A DNA stretch of 64,000 nt from Polynucleobacter necessarius (GTDB lineage: Bacteria > Pseudomonadota > Gammaproteobacteria > Burkholderiales > Burkholderiaceae): the NCBI RefSeq assembly GCF_900095215.1, contig NZ_LT606949.1, positions 564,708 through 628,707 on the forward strand, read 5' to 3'. Below the pieces are notes generated by a model, which was given only the letters and a program-made list of their open reading frames with translations, was not told where the DNA came from and searched no databases. This document shows, piece by piece, positions 51,522 through 63,001 of this stretch; position 1 is the first letter of the stretch, and every line of letters starts with the position of its first letter. Position numbers and translations under genes: made by a program.

Positions 51522-52886
51522 TTATAGATCTTTTGTTAAAACCATGGACTTGCGGTCCCAGTTATAGATTTGTTTTCTTTCTTCTGGCAGATCATCAACC
51601 GAAGCTCGTTTAAAGCCACGCTTTAAAAACCAATGCTCAGTTCTGGTGGTGAGAACAAATAATTTTTTAATGCCTTCTTGTTTGGCGCGCATCTCCACCC
51701 GCTTCAATAGGCGCTCACCATCACCGGATCCCTGAACATCAGGATCAACGGCAAGGCAGGCCAATTCACCAACACCATTCGGAAATGGAAAGAGGGCAGC
51801 ACAGCCAAAGAGTACGCGGTCATGCTCGATGACAGAGAAGCGGTGAATATCGCGCTCGATTACATCTTGACCGCGTGCAGCCAAGATACCTTCTTCTTCA
51901 AGGGGCATCGTCAATTGCAAGATTCCGCCGACATCATCTTGGTTGGCCTCGCGCAAGTTTTCAATATCGGATGAGGCGAGCATCATGCCAATACCATCAT
52001 GAGTGAATAATTCCTCTAGGAGTGCGCCATCTTGATTGGATGGCAAGAAGTGAACGCGGCTAACGCCAGCCCGAATGGCTCTACCAGCCGTGTTGAGCAA
52101 GCCCTTCATGCCCAAGTCCATCTCTTTATTCTGCACTATGTATTCTTGTAGCTGTGGCATTGATAGTTCGGTAATGAAGTCGCCTTCAACATCTTTTAAG
52201 CCCGCATAGGGGCTTAAGAAAATAAGCTTATCGGCTTTCAGTGCCGCAGCGGTTGATGCTGCTACATCTTCATACGCTAGATTGAATGCCTGACCGGTTG
52301 GAGAAAAGCCCAAAGGCGATATCAGAACAATCTTGTTGCTATCAAGAGATTGTCTAATGGATCCAGAATCGACTTTGCGAACCAGGCCGGTGTGAATGTA
52401 ATCGGTACCCTCTACAACGCCTACTGGCATTGCGGTAATAAAGTTACCGGAGATTACTGAAATACTTGAATCAGCCATGGGGGTATTTGGTAAGCCACGG
52501 CTAAATGCCGCCTCAATGTCCAGACGTAATTCACCGGCGGTTTCTTTAACGCACTCTAGTGCAGCCGCATCAGTGATCCTGTAGGAATGCATCGCGCTTT
52601 TGCCAAACTCGCTTTTGATATTGCGCGGCGTTAACTGCTCTTCAATTTGAGGGCGAATACCATGAACTAGGACAATCCGCATACCCATGGCATGCAACAT
52701 GGCGATATCTTCAATCAGGTTCTCAAGACCAATTTCTTGGACGAGCTCGCCTGCAAAAGCGATGACAAAGGTCTTCTCGCGGAAGCTATGAATATAAGGC
52801 GCGACATCGCGTAACCACCCCACAAAAGGGAGGTTGGAGGTCGTTTCTTCAGCCAATGAGGCCTGGTTTGGTGCATTTGTCGGCAT
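51522..52886 (-). CDS. argA: N-acetylglutamate synthase ArgA
   Basis: A 454-residue protein: an amino-acid kinase domain ([37 protein letters not shown]) followed by a GNAT acetyltransferase domain ([20 protein letters not shown] with the acetyl-CoA loop; [20 protein letters not shown]). This fusion is typical of ArgA, the first step of arginine synthesis. It is divergent from hrpA with only 14 bp between starts, so promoters must overlap coding sequence. The frame is intact. Confidence 0.96.
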   Translation of the reverse strand: MPTNAPNQASLAEETTSNLPFVGWLRDVAPYIHSFREKTFVIAFAGELVQEIGLENLIEDIAMLHAMGMRIVLVHGIRPQIEEQLTPRNIKSEFGKSAMHSYRITDAAALECVKETAGELRLDIEAAFSRGLPNTPMADSSISVISGNFITAMPVGVVEGTDYIHTGLVRKVDSGSIRQSLDSNKIVLISPLGFSPTGQAFNLAYEDVAASTAAALKADKLIFLSPYAGLKDVEGDFITELSMPQLQEYIVQNKEMDLGMKGLLNTAGRAIRAGVSRVHFLPSNQDGALLEELFTHDGIGMMLASSDIENLREANQDDVGGILQLTMPLEEEGILAARGQDVIERDIHRFSVIEHDRVLFGCAALFPFPNGVGELACLAVDPDVQGSGDGERLLKRVEMRAKQEGIKKLFVLTTRTEHWFLKRGFKRASVDDLPEERKQIYNWDRKSMVLTKDL

Positions 52887-52900
52887 AGTGAGAAAATTAT

Positions 52901-55900
52901 ATGGTGCAAGAGTCTATAAACCAACCAAAACCCAAAGCAATCCCTACACCTGTGCCTGCTTCCAACACCTTGCGGCGCTTGGATGTTCGCTTTCCGGAGG
53001 AATTGCCAGTTTCCGGTCAGCGTCAGCTGATCAAGGATGCCTTGCTGGCTCATCAGGTGGTGATTGTTTGTGGTGAGACGGGTTCGGGTAAGACTACCCA
53101 GTTGCCAAAGATCTGCTTAGACCTCGGGCGAGGAACGATTAACGGCGGCAAGCTTATTGGCCACACTCAGCCTCGCCGGATCGCAGCTACTGCAACAGCC
53201 AAACGTATTGCCCAAGAGCTCGGTTCGCCAATTGGCCAAGATGTAGGTTATCAAGTTCGCTTTGCGGACAAGACCAGTAATACCGCTTCTATCAAGTTGA
53301 TGACAGATGGCATTTTGTTGGCTGAGACGCAACGCGATCCTCAGCTACGCGCCTATGACACCCTCATCATCGACGAAGCACATGAACGCAGTTTAAATAT
53401 CGATTTCTTATTGGGTTACTTGCGTCAGTTATTACCAAAGCGACCAGACCTCAAGCTGATTATTACTTCTGCGACCATTGACGCCCAGCGCTTTGCCGAG
53501 CATTTTGCTTTGAATGGCAAAGTAGCGCCGGTGATTGAAGTGAGCGGGCTATTGTTTCCGGTGGAGCAGCGCTATGCGCCATTGGAGCCAGATGCAAAAC
53601 CAGATGGCAAGAAAGAATCTAAGACCGCCAAAGAAATGCCGGATGCGGTTGTAGAAGAGATCACTCAGTTATGGCGCGAAGGCGCAGCCGGCGCAGGTGA
53701 TGTATTGGTGTTCTTGCCGGGTGAGCGCGAGATGCGCGACTGCGCTGAAGCATTGCGCAAGGATCATGTATTGCAGCAACGCTTTCATCCGGAGATTCTC
53801 AGCTTATTCGCCCGGCAGTCCGTTGCCGAACAAGAGAGAGTATTTAGTCCTGCTAATGGTAGAAGAATTATTTTGACCACCAACGTAGCGGAAACCTCTT
53901 TAACCGTTCCTAATATTCGATATGTAATTGATAGTGGTTTAGCGAGAGTAAAGCGCTACTCTTATCGTAATAAGGTGGAGCAACTTCAGATCGAACCAAC
54001 TTCGCAAGCGGCAGCCAATCAAAGAGTGGGGCGTTGCGGTCGTGTATCTGACGGTATCGGTGTGCGTTTATATAGTGAGCAAGATTATCAAGGCAGATCT
54101 AAATTTACCGACCCTGAAATATTACGCAGCTCTTTAGCCGCAGTGTTATTGCGCATGAGTTCTTTGCGCTTAGCCAAGATTCGGCATTTTCCGTTTATTG
54201 ATAAGCCTTTGGGTAGAGCTATTGCCGATGGCGTACAACTCCTTGATGAGTGTGGCGCAATTGCATTTGATGAGTCTGAGTTAGTGGATGGCAAAGATAT
54301 CAACAGCAGCTTCAAACTGACTGCTATATGCAAACAATTAGCGGATTGACCGCTAGATCCCCGCATTGGGCGGATGCTGCTAGCCGCTAAAGAACAAAAC
54401 GCACTAAAAGAAGTAACTTATTATTGCTTCAGCCTTGGCCACACAGGATCCCCGTGAGCGCCCCATGGAGCAGGCTGCAGCGGCTGATCAGGCCCATTTG
54501 CAGTTTGCGGAAGAGCGTTCCGAGTTCTTGAGTTTCGTTACGCTCTGGAATTGGTATCAAGAGGCTCTGCAACACAAACACAGCAATCGTCAGCTTGAGA
54601 ATCTATGCAAAAGTAAATTTCTCTCACCACGTCGTTTGCGCGAGTGGCGCGATGTGCACGGCCAGCTCCATACGATGTTGGGTGAAAAGGGCTGGAAAGA
54701 GAATGACTTACCTGCTACTTATGAGCAAATTCACTTATCTTTATTGACTGGGCTGCTAGGTTATGTAGCCAAAAAAGAAGAGGATGAACAATCTCAGGAC
54801 CGCAATAGTAAAACTGGTGGGTATGTTGGCGCGCGCGGTATTCGTCCTTTTATTTGGCTCGGCTCCACCATTGGCAAAAAGGCGGGTGCTTGGATTTTGG
54901 CGGGTGAGTTGCAAGAAACCAATCGCATGTATGCCAGAACGATTGCGAAGATTGAGCCCCAGTGGGTAGAGCGCGTAGCGGCGCATCGTCTCATTAAGTC
55001 CTTGAGTGATCCATTTTGGGATAACCGTCAGGGTGAAGTAATGGCGTTTGAGCGAGGTACTTTGTATGGTTTACCGATCTACAATGGCCGTCGCGTGCGT
55101 TATGAGCCACATAATCCAGATGAGGCAAGAGAGTTGTTTATTCGACAAGCGCTAGTTCAGGAAGAAATGTTTGGGCGCATGGGTACGCCTGCCCTACAAC
55201 GGGAAACAGAATCTGACGCCAAGAAAAAATATCCCAATGTGTTTGCTTTCTTTTGGCAAAACCGCCGTCTCATTAAAGAAATTGAGGCTTTAGAGCATCG
55301 CTCCCGTCGCCCAGATGTATTAGTCGATGATGATTTGTTGGTTGCGTTTTATGAATCTCGCATTCCAAAAGAAGTGTGTGGGAGAGAGGATCTAAAGTCG
55401 TGGCTCAGCAAAGAGAAGGATTTAGATAGTCAGCTACGTCTAGAAACAGCGGATTTGATGCGCCATGAAGCTGCGGGCATTACTGTAGATCGCTATCCCA
55501 AAACTATGCTGGTCGGTGGTGCACCACTCAGTCTGACTTATCACTTTGAACCCGGCAGTCCAAAGGATGGGGTCACTCTAGTAGTTCCCTTGACTCAGCT
55601 GAATCAAGTGGATGGACGTCGCTGCGAATGGCTGGTGCCGGGGATCTGCGAGGAGAAGGTGTTGCTCTGAAGTCCTTGCCTCACAAGCTGAGGCGTTATT
55701 GCGTGCCACTACCAGATTACGCCAAGCCTTTTTTGGAGCGCAAGCTAGAAGAGAAGCAATTTGGTGTAGGTGATTTTTTGGATAGCTTGATAAGCGATAT
55801 TCGCAAAGAACGCGGATTGGATATTAAGCGTACCGATTTCAGGCCCGAAGCATTACCGCTACATTCATCAATGAACTTTCGTTTGATTGATGAGCATGGT

Positions 55901-56959
55901 CGACAGCTCGAGGTGGAGCGGAATCTGACGCGCTTACGTTCTGAGTATGGGCAGACAGCTCGAAGCGCGTTTCAAGTGAGTGCCCAAGAAACTGCACAAG
56001 TTGAATTGGGTGTTGAGTCACCCGTAGGTGAAAAATCTAAACTCAATGCAAATGGAGGCGCAAATACTGCCGATACCACTCGCAAGGTTGAGCAGGGCGG
56101 TTACCGTGCCTGGGAATTTGGTGAGCTACCTGAAACGCTAGAGATTCAAAAGAGCAATAAGACTCTATTTGGTTATCCCGCCTTAGTTGATCGCGGCGAT
56201 TTCTGCGATCTGGAGGTTTTTGACGATCTGGAGGAGGCGCGCAAGCAGCATGCTCTAGGGTTGTGTCGCCTATTTGCGCTGAGCAATAAGAACACGCTGA
56301 AGGCCTTGCAAAAACAATTGCCCGGGATTCGGGAATTGGGTTTGTTATTTATTAACGTGGGATCAGTGGATGGTTTGATAGAGCAGATTCTCAATCTAGC
56401 GCTGGAACGCGCATTTATGACTGAGCCTTTGCCAGTGAATGCTGACCAATTCATCGAGAGATTACAGGCCGAAAAGCCGAGATTGGCCTTAATTGCTCAG
56501 GAGATTTCTCGCCATGCGTTAAATGCATTGCAAGCATATGCTGATTTACAGAAAAAAACCGCTAGCGCGAAAGCGGCCTCACCATCTGCTTATGCCGATA
56601 TTCAATCCCAGCTGCAAGGTTTAATCTTCCCCAAATTTGTTGCTGAAATACCTTATGCCCAATTGGTGCATTTACCGCGCTACCTAAAAGCGGTTGCGTT
56701 GCGGATTGATAAGTTACGCTCGAATCCTAGTCGTGACGCCCAGTGTCAAAAGGACTGGGAATCGGTTGCGCGTCCCTGGCAAAAATTGATGCAAGGAAAG
56801 AAAGGCGCTACTTCCTATGCGATGGCTCAGGACCAGGCCTTAATGGATTTTCGGTGGCAGCTAGAAGAGCTCAGGGTGGCCTTGTATGCTCAAGAGCTTA
56901 AAATGCCAACCCCCATATCTTTAAAGCGCCTTGAAAAGGTTTTGGCAAGCTTGCGCTAG
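52901..56959 (+). pseudogene. hrpA: ATP-dependent RNA helicase HrpA, one stop and two frameshifts
   Basis: The region spans about 1350 codons, matching full-length HrpA. The N-terminal helicase core is intact (GETGSGKTTQLPKI, DEAHERSLNIDFLLGY, SATIDAQRFAEHF, TNVAETSLTVPNIRYVIDSG, QRVGRCGRVSDG). TGA at 54347-54349 falls before PLDPRIGRMLLAAKEQNALK. One extra T near 54418 breaks EVTIIASALATQDPRERPME. One G lost near 55662 breaks EEKVLALKSLPHKLRRYC. The rest, through MDFRWQLEELRVALYAQEL, is continuous. A truncated helicase core of 482 residues could still be made from the first part. HrpA acts on stalled ribosomes and mRNA processing. Confidence 0.93.
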
Positions 56960-57028
56960 GTCAAATTCACAGTCATATCCATTGGATTTTTGGGGTTTGA
57001 AGTCTCTCCGATTGCTTACAATGTAGGT

Positions 57029-57900
57029 ATGTATACATTTATCAAAATTAGAGGTTTTCGCACTCTTGCGACTTTCGCTTTATTTTCATTTCTTTTTGGC
57101 AATCAATCTGCATTTGCCCAGGCTGGTAACGGCATGACACCGGCCGCACCGGTAAATCAACCAAAGTTGGCCGTTATTCTCAATTCTGGTGAAGCCTCGG
57201 TTAGTTTGATTGACATGACTACTCGTCAAGTGGTTAAAACTATTCCAGTAAGTAAAGAGCCACATCACCTAATGATCACCCCCGATCAAAAAACCTTGCT
57301 AATCACCAATGCGGCGGGTAATGACGTGGTGTTGATGAATCCTACTACTGGTGAGTTGACGGGTAAGATTCCAAACATCATTGATCCGTACCAAATCGGG
57401 TACTCACCAAACCATAAATGGTTCATCGCAAATGGCAATCGTTTGGATCGTGTGGATATTTATTCTGCTGATGGTGCCAATCTGAAGTTGGCGAAAACGC
57501 CAAATCATATTGCCTTTACATCAGATAGCAAAATCGCATTTATTACTTTGCAAGACTCCAGTGAGCTTGCGGCGATTGATTCGGAAACGCAAAATGTATC
57601 GTGGGTGATGTCTACAGGTAAAGTGCCCGCTGGTTTATGGATGACACCAGGAGATCAATATTTATTGGTTGGCATTACTGGCGAATTATCCAGGCAAGGG
57701 AGCGCATAATTATCACTGGACTCCCAGCCGGCCCGGATGACATGGAGATTACCCCCGATGGAAAAACACTCTGGATTACTTTCCGTTTCTCTAAAAAGGT
57801 TAGGGTAATTGATATCCCAACAATGAAGTTGGTAACTGTGATTCCCGTTGGGAAATCCCCTCATGGCGTCTTCTTTACTCCAAGGGCTGGATGGGAGTAA
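57029..57900 (+). pseudogene. YVTN-family beta-propeller secreted protein, internal deletion and frameshift
   Basis: ATG 57029 encodes a signal peptide (ATFALFSFLFGNQSAFAQA). Propeller repeats follow: PKLAVILNSGEASVSLIDMT, EPHHLMITPDQKTLLITNAA, IAFTSDSKIAFITLQDSSEL. Near 57680-57710 the frame is lost at LLVGITGELSRQGSA, and in another frame the sequence resumes at ITGLPAGPDDMEITPDGKTL, ending VTVIPVGKSPHGVFFTPR. The junction seems to lack part of one blade, so a deletion is likely besides the shift. The family comprises periplasmic propellers of mostly unknown role. It precedes a broken deacetylase gene by 8 bp. Confidence 0.8.
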
Positions 57901-57908
57901 GTATCATC

Positions 57909-58697
57909 ATGAATCGCATGAGTCATAAGGCATTCATACGTATTACAGCCGTCCTTTTGATCGGCTGTTTTTCATTGTGAGCTATTGCTCAGGTTGCAGA
58001 GTGCAATAAACAGGTTTACCTCACCTTTGATGCAGGCAATATAGCGGTCGCTGAAAAGGTTGCGGAGATGCTGCAGCGTCAAAATGTGAAGGCCACTTTC
58101 TTTTTGGCGAATGAGAAAACATTCCGCGGCGACTTTTCCATGGACGATTCATGGAAAACGTATTGGCAAGCGCGCGTTAAGGAAAGTCATCACTTCGGTA
58201 ATCATACTTTTGACCACACTTATTTTGTCAAAGATGGTCTCAAAGGCGAGGTATTTGAAAAACCTCAATTTGGTTCCAAGGCCGGCATGACCCTGTCGTA
58301 CAACGAAGCGGCAATGTGTAAAGAAATTCGCCGAGTAGGCCAGCGTTTTCAGGAGCTTACCGATCAGCCCATTCAAAAGATTTGGCGTGCCCCGGGTGGT
58401 ACAACCTCTCCAACATTGATTCGGATGGGGGATATGTGTGGTTATGAACATATAGGTTGGGCTTCTACGGGATTCTTGGGTGATGAACTGAACTCGTATA
58501 AGCATCCCAATAGCGTTCTGCTAGATAAAGCAAGCCGTAGCATCAAAGATGGGGATATCACGATAGCCCACTTGGGTATTGGGTCTCGGAAAGACCCTTG
58601 GGCGCCTGCTGTTTTGGAGCAGCTCATTATTAATCTGAAGGGGCGCGGGTTCTGCTTTGGACTGTTACCCAAAAATGATGTAAATCCGTCAAAATAA
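57909..58697 (+). pseudogene. Polysaccharide deacetylase family protein, stop in the signal peptide
   Basis: ATG 57909 opens MNRMSHKAFIRITAVLLIGC, a signal peptide, broken by TGA 57978-57980 just before AIAQ, the likely cleavage site. The mature part is open: QVYLTFDAGNIAVAEKVAEM (NodB motif 1, TFDAG instead of TFDDG), GNHTFDHTYF (metal histidines), WRAPGGTTSPTLIRMGDMCG and ITIAHLGIGSRKDPWAPAV. Such enzymes deacetylate cell-surface polysaccharides. A start inside the mature domain would make an unexported protein. One substitution explains the loss. Confidence 0.85.
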
Positions 58698-58700
58698 AGC

Positions 58701-59619
58701 ATGGATTTCAACGCGATCACTTCTGCGATTGCATCCGCTTACGCCAGCACTCAGGAATTTCTTTTTTCAAACGTTGTAGGTCCAATTCTGTACCAGTTTG
58801 ATTTGATGTCTTGGGCTGAGGATGTATTCGATGGAATTGATTGGTTTTTATTTGGCTGTATTCAAATTTTCTTAATCATTGTCTTATTAAGAACATGGGA
58901 GCGTTTAGCTTCAGCTGAAAAACAGGAGCGTTTTGCTAAGTCGAGCAGGGCAGATGTTATCTACACGCTATTTCATCGCGTCATGTTTATTGCTTTATCT
59001 GGGTTCTTTTTGGAGATTGCCTCCATGCTTCATGATTTCCGTTTTGATCGATTGAATGTGGAGTCTTGGTGGCCTGGGGTTAGCTCCATTCCGGCGGTGA
59101 GTTTTTTTAATCTACTTGGTGCTACTAGATTTTGTTGATTACCTCTACCACCGGGCTTCGCACGCATTTAATTTGTGGTGGCAGTTACATGCTTTGCATC
59201 ACAGTCAAACGGTGATGACCGCATGGTCAGACAACCGTAACCACATTCTGGACGACATCACGCGAGCCACTTTCATGGCTTTCTTTGCGCTTTTATTGCT
59301 CGTATCTCCCGGTCAATTCATTATGCTGCCAATATCAATGTGCATTTAGGGATCGCGAAATATTTCCTCATTTCTCCCATGTTCCATCGTTTGCATCATG
59401 CGGTTGGGTATGGACATGAGGCTATAGGTAAGCCTGGCGTTCTGGGAGGTTGTAATTTTGATATTTTGTTTCCCTGGTGGGACATGTTGTTTAGAACAGC
59501 CATCTTCCCAAAAGAGGTCTATCCTACAGGGGTGAGAAGCTTAACGGTTTCCCCAGAACATCCTTACTCAACAGTGGCAAGGACTTGTTCATGCCCTTAA
59601 AGAAATCATGCCCAAGTAG
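58701..59619 (+). pseudogene. Sterol desaturase/fatty acid hydroxylase family protein, three lesions
   Basis: ATG 58701 opens an intact N-terminal membrane domain. An extra base near 59108 (after IPAVSFF) shifts it; the next frame reads VLLDFVDYLYHRASHAFNLW and LHALHHSQTVMTAWSDNRNH. A deletion near 59325-59335 (SPGQFIM directly into ANINVHLG) and a last shift near 59565 follow, after which TQQWQGLVHALKEIMPK ends at TAG 59617-59619. The histidine boxes HRASH, HALHH and HRLHH, which bind the di-iron centre, are all present. In life it would hydroxylate or desaturate membrane lipids. Confidence 0.87.
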
Positions 59620-59646
59620 ACATCAGTCTTAGGCAATAGGAGTTGT

Positions 59647-60519
59647 ATGGTTGGATTACAGCAGGTATTCAAATCGTTTGGAATGGCTTTAGTTGGAACC
59701 ATGCATCCTCGTATGCTGTGGCTCAGCTTAAGACCATTTCTAATCGTCTCCGTTTTATGGGGTTGTCTTATTTGGCTCACATGGGCGCCTGTTCTAGAGG
59801 CGCTCAGCATCTTTCTGACTACCTCTGTATTCACGAGTTGGATACAAGACGGCCTCATTTGGGCGGGTTTTGAAAATGCGAGAGCTTGGATCGCGCCACT
59901 ATTTTTCGTGATGCTGATCATTCCTTTGATCACGATCAGCTTGCTCGTGTTGATTGCTTTTTCAACAGTGCCTTCGATTGTCAAAATCGCGTCCAGGCAA
60001 GCGCAATTCCATGATTTGGAATGCAAGCGCGGCGGGGGTTTCTTTGGCAGCGTGATTTATACCCTATGGTCAGCGTTAATTTGCTTGGCATTAGTGATGT
60101 TGACATTGCCAGTGTGGTGGGTTCCTCCGCTTGTGGCGATATTGCCTCCATTGCTTTGGGGCTGGCTAACCATGCGACTCATGTCATATGATGTTTTGGC
60201 CAAATATGCTAGCGCAGAAGAGCGTGATTTGCTGATTCAAAAATATCGCTGGCCTTTACTCTGCATGGGTATCGCATCGGGGATGTTGGGCGCAGTACCT
60301 ACTTTCTTTTGGGCAACCTCCGCATTGGCTTTAGTGCTGTTTCCGATAGTGAGTTTTATCGCGCTTTGGATTTATTCTTTAATCGTTGTGTTTGCCGCTT
60401 TGTGGTTTAGCTATTTCCTCTTAGATGCTCTTAAGCAATTAAGAGAGGAGGAATTGGATCAAGCCCTCACAGTGCAGTCACGAGTTGTAGATATGGAGCT
60501 TCCATATCATGGCCAATAA
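59647..60519 (+). CDS. EI24 domain-containing (CysZ-like) membrane protein
   Basis: A 290-residue protein with about six hydrophobic segments, starting MVGLQQVFKSFGMALVGTMH, with LWGWLTMRLMSYDVLAKYAS and RDLLIQKYRWPLLCMGIASG in the second half. EI24/CysZ proteins include sulfate permeases; many betaproteobacterial members are uncharacterised. The frame is intact although all six nearest coding neighbours but glnA are broken. It overlaps the next gene by 11 bp. Confidence 0.85.
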   Translation: MVGLQQVFKSFGMALVGTMHPRMLWLSLRPFLIVSVLWGCLIWLTWAPVLEALSIFLTTSVFTSWIQDGLIWAGFENARAWIAPLFFVMLIIPLITISLLVLIAFSTVPSIVKIASRQAQFHDLECKRGGGFFGSVIYTLWSALICLALVMLTLPVWWVPPLVAILPPLLWGWLTMRLMSYDVLAKYASAEERDLLIQKYRWPLLCMGIASGMLGAVPTFFWATSALALVLFPIVSFIALWIYSLIVVFAALWFSYFLLDALKQLREEELDQALTVQSRVVDMELPYHGQ

Positions 60520-61401
60520 GATGGTTGATGCAATTAAAAAAGTGGAGATTGATGCAGCTAAAGATGTATCAACAGCGATGCAGCGACGCTTTGGTCTCAT
60601 TATGATTGGCGACGAGATATTGTCTTGGCGCCGTCAAGATAAGCACATGAGCAAGTTGATTGAGCTTCTGAATGAGCGTGGCCTCAGTCTTGCCTGGACT
60701 AAATATGTTACCAATGATCCAGCGCAAATTACAGCCACCCTAAAAAACAGTTTCGCGAGTGGTGATGTGGTGTTTAGTACGGGCGGCATCGCCGCGACAC
60801 CGGATGATCACACGCGTTATGTGTAGCGCTTGCTTTGGGCACCAAAACAGAATTGCATCCAACAGCGCGCGAGTTGATTGCTGGACGTATTCAGTCGATG
60901 GCAGAGGGCGATCCAATCAAGTCGGATTTAAATACTCCCGAAAACCTACATCGCTTCAAGATGGGTGAGTTTCCAATCGGTAGTGAAATTATTCCGAACC
61001 ACTATAACCAAATTCCCGGTTTTCGCATTCGGGAACATCACTTCGTACCTGGGTTTCCGATGATGGCTTTGTGCTTGGATACCCACTATAAAGACCTTTT
61101 TCATCAAGAAAATTGGGCTGAACAGAGTTTTATTGTGCCCAATGGCATCGAATCCACGTTGACCTCTTTGATGGAGCGTATTGAGGCTAACTTCCCTTGA
61201 GTGCAGGTCTTTAGTCTGCCGTCGGTGGGGGATGTCACCAAGGGGGCGTATGCCCAGCGCCACATCGCATTGGGCATCAATGGCAATGCCAACTTGCTAG
61301 CAAGTGCATGGATAGCCCTGCGTACAGGAACCCAGGACCTCGGTTACGAAATCCACGATATCAGTTCTCAATTTGCACTAAAAAGGTGCAAATTGAGGTA
61401 G
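60509..61401 (+). pseudogene. Molybdopterin-binding/CinA-like (COG1058) protein, frameshift and stop
   Basis: ATG 60509 encodes RRFGLIMIGDEILSWRRQDK, the MoaB/Mog-like start, and GDVVFSTGGIAATPDDHTR, the molybdopterin-binding signature. One base is lost near 60822 (RYV and stop, where the other frame gives CVALALGTKTELHPTARELI). TGA 61198-61200 follows after IEANFP, then VQVFSLPSVGDVTKGAYAQR continues. The C-terminal frame ends in TAG 61399-61401. Competence/damage-inducible and pyridine-nucleotide repair roles are known for CinA relatives. The gene's last codons carry an NtrC site for glnA. Confidence 0.87.
61374..61390 (+). promoter_or_regulatory. NtrC-binding site upstream of glnA
   Basis: TGCACTAAAAAGGTGCA matches the NtrC consensus TGCACC-N5-GGTGCA except one base. 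It lies about 100 bp before the sigma-54-like promoter, the usual enhancer distance. Its dyad, extended to CTCAATTTGCAC / GTGCAAATTGAG (61367-61397), could also act as a terminator of the upstream pseudogene. Confidence 0.8.
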
Positions 61402-61488
61402 TTTTGGCTGCTTGAGTGGTATTTCAGCACTTAACAGTGCGATAATGAGAGTTTCCAGTTGTTTGCTTCAGTAAATTACATACATCTA

Positions 61489-61506
61489 TTGGGCATGTTT
61501 GATGCC
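61489..61506 (+). promoter_or_regulatory. Sigma-54 (-24/-12) promoter candidate for glnA
   Basis: GGCATGTTTGATGC has GG (61492-61493) and GC (61504-61505) ten bases apart, the invariant sigma-54 spacing. The match to TGGCAC-N5-TTGC is partial. It lies about 70 bp before the glnA ATG. Confidence 0.6.
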
Positions 61507-61571
61507 TGGAATCAACAAGGGCGTATGCCTTAAGTTTTGATTCCGAATTTAGTTAATAAGAGGGGATTTGC

Positions 61572-62987
61572 ATGACGAAGGCCGTCGCTGATGTGATGAA
61601 GTTAGTTAAAGAGAAAGAGTGTACTTTTGTTGATTTCCGCTTTGTGGACACAAAGGGCAAAGAACAGCACACGACAGTTCCCATCTCTGCTTTTGACGAA
61701 GATAAATTTGAGAGCGGTCATGCATTTGACGGTTCTTCTATCGCTGGCTGGAAGGGTATTGAGGCTTCAGATATGTTGCTCAAACCAGATCCAACAGCGG
61801 CTTACATCGATCCATTCTATGAAGAGCCAACCTTGGTTTTGACATGTGATGTGATTGAGCCGGCTGATGGTAAAGGTTACGATCGTGACCCACGTTCTAT
61901 CGCTAAGCGCGCAGAAGCCTACCTCAAGAGCACTGGTTTAGGCGATACAGCTTACTTTGGTCCAGAGCCAGAGTTCTTTATTTTTGACGGTGTTCGTTGG
62001 GGCGCTGATATGCAGGGCTGCTTCGTGAAGATTGAATCTGAGGAAGCTCCATGGTCTTCTGCTGCTGAAATCGACGGGGGTAACACTGGCCATCGTCCAG
62101 GCAAAAAAGGTGGCTATTTCCCAGTTGCCCCAGTAGATACATTCCAAGATATGCGTTCTGAAATGTGTTTGATTCTCGAATCACTGGGTATTCCAGTGGA
62201 AGTGCATCACCATGAAGTTGCTGGCCAAGGTCAAAACGAATTGGGCACTAAGTTCAGCACATTAGTAGAGCGTGCTGACTGGACTATCTGGCAGAAATAC
62301 GTGATTCAAAACGTAGCTCATGCTTACGGTAAAACAGCAACATTTATGCCTAAGCCTGTAGTTGGTGATAACGGTTCTGGTATGCACGTTCACCAATCTA
62401 TTTGGAAAAATGGCGAGAACTTGTTTGCGGGTAACGGTTATGCAGGTTTGTCAGAGTTTGCATTGTTCTACATCGGCGGCATTATTAAGCATGCCAAGGC
62501 ATTGAATGCGATTACCAATCCAGGCACAAACTCATACAAGCGTTTGGTGCCGGGCTTTGAGGCTCCAGTGAAGTTGGCGTACTCAGCACGTAACCGTTCT
62601 GCGTCTATCCGCATTCCACACGTTTCCAATCCTAAGGGTCGTCGTATTGAAACTCGCTTCCCTGATCCATTGGCAAACCCATACCTCTGTTTTGCGGCAT
62701 TGATGATGGCTGGTTTGGATGGTGTTCAGAACAAGATTCATCCAGGCGAAGCTGCTGACAAGAACTTGTATGACTTGCCACCAGAAGAGGACGCAAAGAT
62801 TCCAACCGTATGCGCGAGTTTGGAAGAGGCATTGGAAGAATTGAAGAAAGATCATGAGTTCTTGACTCGTGGTGGTGTATTCATTGAATCCATGATTGAT
62901 GCATATATCAATTTGAAGATGGAAGATGTCACACGTTTCCGTATGACAACTCACCCAATCGAATTTGATATGTACTACTCTCTGTAA
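61572..62987 (+). CDS. glnA: Glutamine synthetase, type I
   Basis: A 471-residue protein. [20 protein letters not shown] near residue 54 and [10 protein letters not shown] near 133 hold active-site acids, [20 protein letters not shown] near 262 binds ATP, and [11 protein letters not shown] near 344 is conserved. NLYDLPPEE near 398 holds the tyrosine that GlnE adenylylates, so activity is controlled by adenylylation (GSI-beta). AGAGGGGA precedes ATG. It assimilates ammonia. It has an NtrC site and a sigma-54-like promoter upstream, and ntrB directly after. Confidence 0.98.
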   Translation: MTKAVADVMKLVKEKECTFVDFRFVDTKGKEQHTTVPISAFDEDKFESGHAFDGSSIAGWKGIEASDMLLKPDPTAAYIDPFYEEPTLVLTCDVIEPADGKGYDRDPRSIAKRAEAYLKSTGLGDTAYFGPEPEFFIFDGVRWGADMQGCFVKIESEEAPWSSAAEIDGGNTGHRPGKKGGYFPVAPVDTFQDMRSEMCLILESLGIPVEVHHHEVAGQGQNELGTKFSTLVERADWTIWQKYVIQNVAHAYGKTATFMPKPVVGDNGSGMHVHQSIWKNGENLFAGNGYAGLSEFALFYIGGIIKHAKALNAITNPGTNSYKRLVPGFEAPVKLAYSARNRSASIRIPHVSNPKGRRIETRFPDPLANPYLCFAALMMAGLDGVQNKIHPGEAADKNLYDLPPEEDAKIPTVCASLEEALEELKKDHEFLTRGGVFIESMIDAYINLKMEDVTRFRMTTHPIEFDMYYSL

Positions 62988-63001
62988 GCGAAGGAGAGAA
63001 C

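Noticed and set aside
61427-61440. Second NtrC site before glnA
   Set aside because: GCACTTAACAGTGC has the half-sites but one base less spacing and poorer flanks; too weak to list as a feature.
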